From Glebionis coronaria (Eukaryota > Streptophyta > Magnoliopsida > Asterales > Asteraceae), in assembly GCA_025667525.1 (NCBI GenBank), contig CM046877.1, forward strand, positions 264,217,706 through 264,281,705: a stretch of DNA of 64,000 nucleotides, in the 5' to 3' direction. Shown here one piece after another: positions 7,909 through 16,660 of the stretch. The notes under the pieces are model-generated. The model made no database searches. It was not told the origin of the DNA and was given only the letters and a program-made list of their open reading frames with translations. A program made the translations under genes and the position numbers. Numbering within the stretch: position 1 is the stretch's first letter; each line of letters starts with the position of its first letter.

Positions 7909-10376
7909 TGTTTTTCAAAACTTTGAACACAATTTTTCGAGAATTTCTCAAAAGGTTTTTCTAAATCTTTCAAAATTGTGTGTTCAAAAATGTTTTGATA
8001 AAACGAGCATGTCTTCTGAAATCGATAATATTTACGAACCTAGAAATGTCATTCAATAATGACACGGGGTTGTAAATAAAGTTCGAGCAGAAGTTCAAAC
8101 TTTTAAAAACATGCTCAAAATGGTTTGCTATTATTTCAGATAGCAACCCGCTTTTCATAATCAAGTCAAGCATTTCACCGGAAAGCTTTGACTCTACAAC
8201 GAGAATTAATTTTCTCGGGGACGTGACGAGGTGACCAACATTCGTGAACAAGAACCATGTGCTTCTTTCATATGCTGTTCTCCATTATTCAGGTCCAACC
8301 TCGTACATTGCTAATCTTGTGAATTCATTATTATATCTGATCTTTGCACGTAATAAATACCTTACACTTGTGTCTAAAAGGTATTTAATTTACGTTTCAA
8401 GTACACCCTCATTAATTTGAGGGGGAGCTTGTTAAAATCACGAAGATAATTGGATTTGCATTTTTCTTCCCAAATTTTCTTAAAAGGCTATTAAATCAAT
8501 TGATATTAAAAACATCGATTGGGTTAATATTTTTAATATGGGGGAGAAAATGTGATTTAATATGGGATATGATCAATCATAAATGGTTTGACTTAACGTG
8601 TTAGCTCATCCCGACATGTGCGAAATGTTTTCGAATATCGTAGCATATGTTAAGGGGGAGCAAAATGGATTTGCACTTCAAAATGGATTTCATGGTGACA
8701 TACACTTACCCAAAACATCTCTTTTCACGACGATGAAGATTGTGGTGACATAAGGATGGTAGGATAGGTTAAAGTCCAATGATTTCTCTAGAACCGGAGG
8801 AATCTTCCCAAGGACATTCCATAGCTAGAAATAGTAGTCCTTAGGAAAGATGGAGAAAGATTGTGAACGTAGCTGAATGCCGACCAAGTACTTAAGTTAG
8901 CACTGGAACAATCACAACAAGGTGCTAGTTATGACGTATTGGTAAGCATTGAAGGGGTTGAAGAATGAAAAAGAATTGTAAAGATAAAGGGTGTAAAGAA
9001 AGAAGCCCTCCTTACAACTTTAGGCAGAAACCGGGTCAATACATATGCTATTGAGGTCATTTTTGCTAATGATTCTCGGTATTGAAGAAAGACATCATGG
9101 ACCCAGTGATGCAATGCACAACCCTTCCTAGCTAACTCAAATATCTCTCAAAAGGTATTTGTTTTAATCACACGGAGATCAACACATTATCTATTGATTT
9201 ATTCACTCCGAATAAATTGGTATTGAAAAGGTGGCACTCCTCTCCAGCCTCCGATCACTAAAATCCAAAATGCACAATCGAGTCTAGAGCCATTTGAGAT
9301 CATCAAATATCTCATTAGGACACACTTTCATTATTCCTTGCTTGTTCACACAATGTGAAAAGTAAGAAAGATCTTAAGAGTCCTACGCAAAATCTTCATG
9401 ATCTTGCCTGAACATCCGAGTAATACGAAAGTATTTACAATGAAGATGGAAATCCTTCTTGAGCGAATATCAAAAATCTCATGGTAGGTGACTTGTACGA
9501 TTCTTTATGAATCAAACTTGTGATAACTGGAAAGCAACAGTGGTTTAATTCTTAAATGAAGTTAAACACGTTCCAGGCCTCTACGCATTATCATATGATC
9601 TTGCCAGAACACTCAGAGTGACTCTTTATTGATCACAGTGACGAGTGGAAATCCTTCTAGTGTTAACATCAAACAGCACTTGGTAGGTAACTTGCAAGAT
9701 TCTTTATGAATCAAGCTAGTGACAACTGGAAAGCAACGATGGTGCGGTTCTTAATTGAATTTCACTTGTTCCAGGAACATGAATTGACGGCTTCAAATCA
9801 TGCGGATAATATTATCCAAATGATTCACTCTTTACGTTCGCAGTCACCTTTGGACGGTCGAGTAAAGAGAACGGGTTTACCCGCGAAATCTTGTCAAGGA
9901 GGTTCTTTATTGAAACTACCTGTCACAAGTACGATATTTAATATCGTCCAACGGTCTTCACCGACCGGAGGTAAAATGCTACCGAATTAGAATGAAATGT
10001 TCAAGGCCATTTCATCCGTGTATATTGTTTGTTGCTAACTGTCTTATGCAGCGTAACAAGAAGGTGGCATTGCAGTGTACAATCCAGAAGAAGTCGTCAC
10101 CACATGCTTATACTACATACACTTAGCACTTCAACAAATTCAAGAAAATCTGAAGGTCAAGTCTTCCGCTGTATCAAACTCTGAAGCTTTCAAGAATTTA
10201 AAGGAATAAGTATGTGGAACATGAAGTCACGAAGAGGCAAATTTCACAAGTAATGAATGCACAAGGTCAAGGCAAGGAAACATGCTCAAGACTAAAGTCA
10301 AAGATCATATCAAGCATATTCACAAGAACAAGATCGAAGACTCAAGCATAGTATGCTAGGTTTAAGATTTTGTAAA
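7909..10376 (+). other. Copia B 3' non-coding region
   Basis: About 2.5 kb shows no credible ORF. Further single hairpins lie at 8000-8240, for example GAGCATGT/ACATGCTC. Purine-rich GGGGGAG motifs occur at 8419, 8539 and 8653. A roughly 200-bp tandem duplication spans about 9401-9800. Much of the region is recognisably related to 20965-23460 of Copia C read on the minus strand, for example the AGAAGCCCTCC and CATGGACCCAGTGATG words. Confidence 0.75.
9846..9980 (+). other. Conserved four-hairpin block (copy B)
   Basis: The block holds stem-loops GGGT-TT-ACCC (9873-9882), a weak ACCTG stem, ACGATAT-TTA-ATATCGT (9931-9947) and CGGT-CTTC-ACCG (9952-9963). It is far better conserved between A (141-260), B and C (21340-21480, minus) than its surroundings. 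In C the first stem has changed to GGCT/AGCC with pairing kept. Confidence 0.8.
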
Positions 10377-10564
10377 ATGGTGTGACCTCCCTTAGGGGGA
10401 GATTGTTGGAAATGTGTTTTCCCAAAGAAAGTCTCGGTCACATCATTATTAGCATAGATCACGAGCTATAGAATATTTAGAACTTTGTAACTTGGAGCGA
10501 CCTCCCTTAGGGGGAGATTGTTGGAAATACGTTTTACGTATTTATGAAGGATCGGTCGCTCCAA
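10377..10564 (+). other. Duplicated polypurine tract/LTR-start modules of Copia B
   Basis: Two copies of the tract AGGGGGAGAT followed by TGTTGGAAAT stand 115 bp apart; the LTR-like starts are at 10404 and 10519. Only the second begins the real LTR. Each module is bracketed by inverted arms: 10377-10387 with 10436-10446, and 10492-10502 with 10554-10564. Copia A has the same arrangement. Confidence 0.85.
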
Positions 10565-10841
10565 CGATAATTATGTAATGGGCTCGTGGTCTACTTTATA
10601 ATGTATAGTCCATATAGCCCACATGTAGGGTGGGCTATATATATACCCCTCCTAGCATGTTAGGAGGGGGTTGGTCATTCATTTCATCATCACAATTCAT
10701 TTAATCTAATCACTTTCTCTCTCTACTTTTCCTCCCTCTCCTTTCTCTCTCTACACCTAATCTCCTTCTTCCCCATCTCTTCCACCAAATCCATAGATCT
10801 AATCCATCCATTACCAAATCCTTAGAAATCGTAGGCCTTCA
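10519..10841 (+). repeat. Copia B 3' LTR
   Basis: The 323-bp LTR looks identical to the 5' LTR and is followed by target duplication GGATC (10842-10846). The TATA-adjacent hairpin is at 10646-10669. Confidence 0.95.
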
Positions 10842-10846
10842 GGATC

Positions 10847-11975
10847 TTTAAAGCTTCTAAGATTAAGGCTTGATTCACTTTCAATTTGGGCATAGATTTT
10901 TCGGCCTTGTGAGCTTCAAATTTTTGCTTAATTTAGGTGAGCACTTGAAATCTTATTATTAGGTGAAGCTTTCGATTATTCAGGTGCCAATACTTCAAAA
11001 CCGTGACGCTGGCGATACCTTAATGTTTTCCCAATTTAATTACATGGAAGCTACTAAAACAAATTAGAAACCAACAATAGTGACTAAACCGCCAAATCAA
11101 TATTTATTAACAATTTGTTATGCAAAAGCGTTGGGAGAATAAGCTAATAATTACTACACATGAGATCGTGACGATTACGAGACTTATAAATAACTCTATC
11201 ATTTCTCGTCCTCATTTAAGAGACTTAGCCTAAAAAGTTAAGGAATCGAAGCTAAATGCTCAACACGCACGGTCGAGTCAAAAATTACTCTTATTCTCAC
11301 CATCGGAAAACCTACATTCGTGTCGTAAACACTTATGAAAAATACAAAATTTTTTAAAATTTGGCCCTTTTTAGACTTATTTTGCATAAAACGATAACGA
11401 AAAGATGAATATTGGATTGCGTGTTGACGTAAGCAAGGTGAAGTATCTACTAACCCCCCCATACTAAAACTAAACATTGTCCTCAATGTTTCGAGTCTAG
11501 GGGTGAAAACACCCCTATACTAGAGACGAAGTCGAATGCTTAATCTCGAGCATGGAAAGGGTAAAACGAATAACCTAAAAGCCGTTTATGAATTATGCTA
11601 ATAAGATAAACGTTAGAACATAAAAGGATATCATCGGATATCGGAATCTCCAAAGGCAACGATCGAAACTCGAGTGCTACGTAAAACGAACACGAGAGGC
11701 TTCAATGATGACGATGAACCTAATAAATCACAATCACAAACAACCACGGAACAAAGGTTGGAAGAGCACAAGTCCCCTCGTTACATTAACTAAGAAAGCA
11801 ATAATATTTACAAGGATAAGCATGAGAATCTCCCACGAGGCACCTTGTTTTTGATAACCGAGTCAAAAGCTCGACTCGAATCCCCATAAATGTAATCATT
11901 TAGGGATAATCTTGGTATGGTCATTTTTTATGGGGCTTACATGATGAACAAGGCCCAAAAGTACATGGAGTACTT
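10847..11975 (-). other. G1 3' non-coding region, proximal part
   Basis: About 1.1 kb between the G1 ORF stop and the Copia B insertion has no credible gene. On the minus strand a perfect hairpin, AAACATTG-AGGA-CAATGTTT (11472-11491), is followed by TAGTATGGGGGG (about 11455-11467). This is an internal copy of the hairpin plus purine tract found again next to the 3' LTR. Confidence 0.7.
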
Positions 11976-14900
11976 TTAAAAACCCGATTGACGAATACCG
12001 GGGTCAAAGATAGCGTCCTCGTTTTCGGATGAAAGACGAAACAACGCCACTCCAACATGAACCCCAACGGGGTAGAAGAAAATAGATAAGAAGTAGAAAG
12101 GTGGGGCAATGGGTAAGTCACTAAAATGAGCTACTCGAGGTAGACTCACACCAAGCAAACGAAAAGATTTTCCATTTATTGCATCGGTGGAAGACCGAGA
12201 TTTCCCTTTACAAGCAATTCCGGGATCGTAAATCTCGTCCTCAGTGGAGAAATGTGAGGGAACATTTGGGGCTTCCCCCACACTAAAACCACACCAACCG
12301 TCGTCAAAAGAAGTAGACGAGGTGGTAGCACTCATAAAACGCGGTGATGACGGAGTTAAACATGTAGAAAAATCTTTTAAAACATTTTTAAAATCTTTTC
12401 CTTTTTCGTCGTTTAAAAACTCTTTATGAAAACCCGATTTGATAATGTCGAAAATATTTGGCGTGTCAAATTCAAAATTAGTCGCGCTAAAAATCCTCAC
12501 ATTTAAGTCTTTGGCGGGAGGGGGTGGCGGATTATATAAGTTCTCAAAACGTTTGTCAATAAAGAACACCGCCCCCTCGGGGTCTTCATACTCGTCATCC
12601 TCATGAACGTCAATCTCATCGATTTCTTCATCAAAGATAGGCTTGTCAAACCACGGTTTGTCATTCCCCTCCTTGAGTATCTTAGAAACTCTCTCGAAGA
12701 GATCACGATCAAGCACGAAACCATCATTCTTTTGTGGGGATTGTTGATAAGTTAAATCCTCACGAATGTGGTAAACGTAATTCTCATTTGAGGAGTGTTG
12801 ATTAGGTAACTCCTCGAGAATTGGACTTTTGGTGGTCACATGAGTTGGTTCGTCGTCAAAAATAAGACGTTCCAACTCATTAAGTTCATCCTCGATTTTG
12901 GAAAGGTCGACCTCACTTGTAGGTGGAAGTGGAGGCATAAGAGCTAGCTCTCGTTCAATGATTTCCTCAATCTCGGGATCAAACTCATAATCATCGTACT
13001 TCACATGTTTCTTTTTAGGAGAATCAAAAATTGCATGTGGATTTCGAAGTACGTGATCAATCTCGGCAAAATCGCCATCGTCATCGTCAAAGAAAGAGTC
13101 GATGTGAGCACTCACAACCATGGTCTTACAAGTCGAATGACTATGCTTAGGTGACTTTTCTAAGACGAGAGGATCGATGTCGATAAACCCTTTAGCCTCA
13201 ACGGGTGTTGGGCTAGGCAAAGGAGGCACTTCGATGGAGTTAGAAGTTGAAGCCTCAAAGACGTGGTCCTTCGAAGGTGGTGAAGACGAGCCCATTATTG
13301 TCGTGATGGCACTAACGTCGCCTTTCGGAATTGGTGTTTCACTTGTTTCGCTAAAAACATCCCAAAGTGAGTTTTCATCCATAAATTTACACATACCCTT
13401 TTGAATTAGGTACACATATTCTCTATCATTAAAATCATCTTCCTTAAAACCGTTTTTCTTAATTCTTTCAAAACATGCATTAAGCCTCATTCTTTCCGCT
13501 AAAGTGAACATTTTGAAATCATTAGGATTTGAATCATTAGGTTTTGAAACCTCGGTTTTTTCATTCTCATTAAAAACTTGGGATTTTCTAGTGAAAAAGT
13601 CCATTTTGTCATCCCCATATCTCATAGTAAGTCTCCCCTCGTGAACGTCGATTACGGTTCGAGCCATCGATAAGAATGGTCGGCTTAAAATAATGGGACA
13701 TTTAGGGTCACACTCGTAATCGGATATAGCGAAATCCGCGGGAAAAACAAACTTTCCAATCCTAACATAGACATCCTCGGCTATTCCAATTGGTATTAAA
13801 GGCGTACAATTTGCAAGCTCGATTGTCATGTTCGTGGGGGTAAGTGAAGGCAATCTCATCAATTTCCAAAGAGAATGAGGCATGAGATTGATGCTAGCAC
13901 CTAAATCAGCAAGGGCTAAACATCCCTCAATCTCGGAAAAATCACATGGTAGTAGAAATTGGCTCGGATCCTTTTCCTTTCTCGGCATACGCCTTTTAGG
14001 TTTTTTAAGAAGGATCGAAGCACAAGTTTCTTCAAGGGTTACTTTCGTAAGGTCGACAAAGCTCTCTTTTTGAACCGTGGATGGAATTTGAGGTACACGA
14101 GGGTGTGCACTCTTTTCCTTGGTCGCCACGTTCACCCCATCGACTTTAGAACAAGAAGACGTATTAGAAGTCGAGGGTTGAGAAGAATAAACAACACGGA
14201 ATCCTTCAAGGTTAGGGGTAATCACACGACCTTTCTCACGAGACGAGGTGGCTTTACATTGTTCCTTCGGATTTGCAACGGTGTCACTAGGTAACGAACT
14301 CGATGACGCACCCGAGGACTTGTTCATTATGGCCGAAAACATCTTTTTAATATCAATTTTGCCTTGCTCAATCTTCGTGTTTTGCAATTTCAATGTATTA
14401 GAAAAGTCGTTTTTCAAAGTACCAATTTCTCCCTCTAATCGTCTCATATTAGCCTCATTCGTTTTCATGTAATTTTGAAAATCGTTTGACGAACTATTTT
14501 GATTAGAATTAAAGTTCCCTTGGTTTTGATTACTTCTTTGAAAATTTCCTTGATTACCACTTGAAAAATTGTTGCCTTGATTGTTGTTGTTTGAAAAATT
14601 CGAGTTTTGATTATTGTCTCGATTTTGCCAAGTTATATTACGACCTTGATTATAACCTCCTTGATTTTGATTCGAAAAATTTCCTTGTTGATTGTTTCCT
14701 TGAAAATTGTTTCGATTTTGAAAATTGTTGCCTTGGTTATAATTGCCTTGTTGTGATGGACCCGCGTTATTTTGATTTTGAAAATTGTTGTTTCCATTTA
14801 ACGCACTCACATTCGACGTTTGGCCATCCGTAGCCGCACACTCGTAATATTTATGAGGTCCACCACAAAACGTACACGAAACCTCAACCGCTTTCACCGT

Positions 14901-15812
14901 AGCGGGAGCGTCTTTCTTTTGCATCTCAACGAGAAAAGACGTGAACACATTCGTCAACTTGTCGACTTTCGCATCAACCCTCTCAATGTCGCGATTAGAA
15001 CTACTAACATTGGCGACATTGGCAACACTCGGTGCGTTGCGGAGTTGGTAAAGCTTGGATCGGTTTTCGATAATTATCAATGCATCTTTCGGAGTTTTAC
15101 ACAAAAAGTTGCCACCGGCGGAGGAATTCAACGAATCTTGTTCTTGAAAATTAAGACCGTTGTAAAACGTATCGATTTGGTGCAACTCGGAAAAACCATG
15201 GTGAGGACATTGCCTAAGCAATTCCTTAAAGCGATCCCACACGTCTCTAAAAGATTCATTCGGTTTTTGCTCAAATTTCGTAATCTTGTTTTTGAAAAAC
15301 GTTGTCTTAGACGGTGGGAAAAAATAATTAACGAACTTGGACACGAGATACTTCCACGTAGTTATCGAATTAGGTGGCTCTTTCTCGTACCAATCCTTGG
15401 CGGCACCATCGAGCGAGTACGGAAAAAGCATAAGCTTGACGACATCGGTGTCGACGTGCTTAAACTTGCTCGTGGATAAAAGTCGATCAAAATTCCGAAT
15501 ATGGTCGTGAGGATTATCGGCTTCACGACCTCGAAACTTCGTAGCTTGGATCAACGAAAGCATTCCGCTCTTAATATCAAAATTCTCCGCTTCGATAGCG
15601 GGAATTACGATCGCGTCTCCATAACCCTCGGTGGGCGCTTGGAGCAATTCCATCATCGAAGGATTGTCGGCCATCTCCTCTACGGTTTCTTCAACAACGA
15701 TATTAGGAACTTCGGTTTCTAATTCTCGTCTACGTCGTCGATTCCTTCGATTACGATTGCGTCGATTCGAAGCTTCGCTAGAGTTGGAATAATCCTTCGA
15801 TCGAGTGCGCAT
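11976..15812 (-). CDS. G1 Gag-protease polyprotein with long acidic tail
   Basis: The intact ORF encodes 1,278 aa from ATG 15812. Residues 1-50 are Arg-rich. Residues about 60-245 form the retrotransposon Gag domain (WYEKEPP and the YFFPPSKT region). An Athila/Tat-style zinc knuckle CX2CX3HX4C uses C313, C316, H320 and C325. Residues 339-445 are almost pure Asn/Gln/Gly/Phe. The aspartic protease has its catalytic Asp at D636 in ALADLGAS, followed by NLMP. From about 750 to 1278 comes an acidic tail rich in D/E/P that I cannot assign. No reverse transcriptase motif follows. The last 80 residues repeat a DPGI motif. The Gag resembles that of G3, so an Athila-like relative may supply the missing enzymes (inference). 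Confidence 0.88.
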   Translation of the reverse strand: MRTRSKDYSNSSEASNRRNRNRRNRRRRRELETEVPNIVVEETVEEMADNPSMMELLQAPTEGYGDAIVIPAIEAENFDIKSGMLSLIQATKFRGREADNPHDHIRNFDRLLSTSKFKHVDTDVVKLMLFPYSLDGAAKDWYEKEPPNSITTWKYLVSKFVNYFFPPSKTTFFKNKITKFEQKPNESFRDVWDRFKELLRQCPHHGFSELHQIDTFYNGLNFQEQDSLNSSAGGNFLCKTPKDALIIIENRSKLYQLRNAPSVANVANVSSSNRDIERVDAKVDKLTNVFTSFLVEMQKKDAPATVKAVEVSCTFCGGPHKYYECAATDGQTSNVSALNGNNNFQNQNNAGPSQQGNYNQGNNFQNRNNFQGNNQQGNFSNQNQGGYNQGRNITWQNRDNNQNSNFSNNNNQGNNFSSGNQGNFQRSNQNQGNFNSNQNSSSNDFQNYMKTNEANMRRLEGEIGTLKNDFSNTLKLQNTKIEQGKIDIKKMFSAIMNKSSGASSSSLPSDTVANPKEQCKATSSREKGRVITPNLEGFRVVYSSQPSTSNTSSCSKVDGVNVATKEKSAHPRVPQIPSTVQKESFVDLTKVTLEETCASILLKKPKRRMPRKEKDPSQFLLPCDFSEIEGCLALADLGASINLMPHSLWKLMRLPSLTPTNMTIELANCTPLIPIGIAEDVYVRIGKFVFPADFAISDYECDPKCPIILSRPFLSMARTVIDVHEGRLTMRYGDDKMDFFTRKSQVFNENEKTEVSKPNDSNPNDFKMFTLAERMRLNACFERIKKNGFKEDDFNDREYVYLIQKGMCKFMDENSLWDVFSETSETPIPKGDVSAITTIMGSSSPPSKDHVFEASTSNSIEVPPLPSPTPVEAKGFIDIDPLVLEKSPKHSHSTCKTMVVSAHIDSFFDDDDGDFAEIDHVLRNPHAIFDSPKKKHVKYDDYEFDPEIEEIIERELALMPPLPPTSEVDLSKIEDELNELERLIFDDEPTHVTTKSPILEELPNQHSSNENYVYHIREDLTYQQSPQKNDGFVLDRDLFERVSKILKEGNDKPWFDKPIFDEEIDEIDVHEDDEYEDPEGAVFFIDKRFENLYNPPPPPAKDLNVRIFSATNFEFDTPNIFDIIKSGFHKEFLNDEKGKDFKNVLKDFSTCLTPSSPRFMSATTSSTSFDDGWCGFSVGEAPNVPSHFSTEDEIYDPGIACKGKSRSSTDAINGKSFRLLGVSLPRVAHFSDLPIAPPFYFLSIFFYPVGVHVGVALFRLSSENEDAIFDPGIRQSGF

Positions 15813-16637
15813 ACACTAAGCGTAGAATGGGTGGTAGCAAAGAAGATTCTTTTTGCGGCTTTTCGATTTTTTCATTTTTTTTGGTTTTTGATTGTTTTTT
15901 TTTTTTTTGGATTTTTGAATGTATTACGTAGACTTAAATCTACAAATCTCTCCTCGAATCGATTTTCTCGATTAAAGGAGCCTCAAAGAATGAAAACGAT
16001 CACGTGGAGTGAACGCTTTCGATGACTTTAGAACGTTGGTGGAACACCAAAACGTTCAAGAGGGTTTAATCTTGAAAACAAGCAAATATATATGATACGT
16101 AGATAATACTTGGGCGGCAAACCCTCGATTGGCCCTCTTTCTCAAAACACGCACAAGCAAGCGGGGGAAACGAGGCGGCGCTAAGCACTTAAGAGCCTTT
16201 TTCCCTTAGGTCGTGAAATACAACCGCCTTATACCCACCTTATAGTTTGTGTTAATTGAAATTAAGCCTCACGAAAGTATTTATCTATTATGCCTTTAAA
16301 CTTTTGCTTTGGATTCGAATACAATGATCGAGTGATGAAATCCCGAATCAAGGTTGCGTTTTCACGCTTTTGGAGTACTTGTATATTTATTGTTCTTACG
16401 TAGTACAATATATTAATTTATTCACAATAAAAACGAAAACCAGTATATCTACAATATAGTAAAAGGTTGATTTGTGTTTAATTTAGGAAAATTAAACACG
16501 ATTTATTTGGATATTATAATATAATAGAGAAAAATAACAAAAATGAGTATGTACGATATTCACGCTTTTCAAAAATTTAAAAGCAAAAACGCACTACTCA
16601 CACAAACACGATACTAATAATAATGGCACACTAAACA
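15813..16637 (-). other. G1 5' leader
   Basis: About 820 bp between the primer site and the ORF start is AT-rich. A run of T near 15895-15910 lies close to the ORF. No gene was seen. Confidence 0.6.
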
Positions 16638-16657
16638 CCTCCCCGGCAGCGGCGCCA
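16638..16657 (-). other. G1 primer binding site
   Basis: On the minus strand it reads TGGCGCCGCTGCCGGGGAGG, three bases after the LTR end. This is the Athila/Tat-type site, usually assigned to tRNA-Asp. Confidence 0.85.
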
Positions 16658-16660
16658 AAA

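Larger units (their letters stand above)
2105..10841 (+). mobile_element. Copia B, complete non-autonomous Copia element
   Basis: The element is 8,737 bp with 323-bp LTRs at 2105-2427 and 10519-10841 that look identical. The 5-bp target duplication GGATC is at 2100-2104 and 10842-10846. The internal order is primer site, leader with tandem repeats, one Gag-derived ORF (4839-6710, trailing to 7040), a hairpin-unit array (7051-7908), a long 3' non-coding region and a polypurine tract. Protease, integrase, reverse transcriptase and RNase H are all absent. The Gag C-terminal region and the 3' non-coding region resemble those of Copia C, which makes a C-like element the probable helper (inference). 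Confidence 0.93.

Noticed and set aside
13882..15722. Plus-strand ORFs opposite the G1 Gag-protease frame
   Set aside because: Shadow frames of a well supported coding sequence; no domain resemblance.
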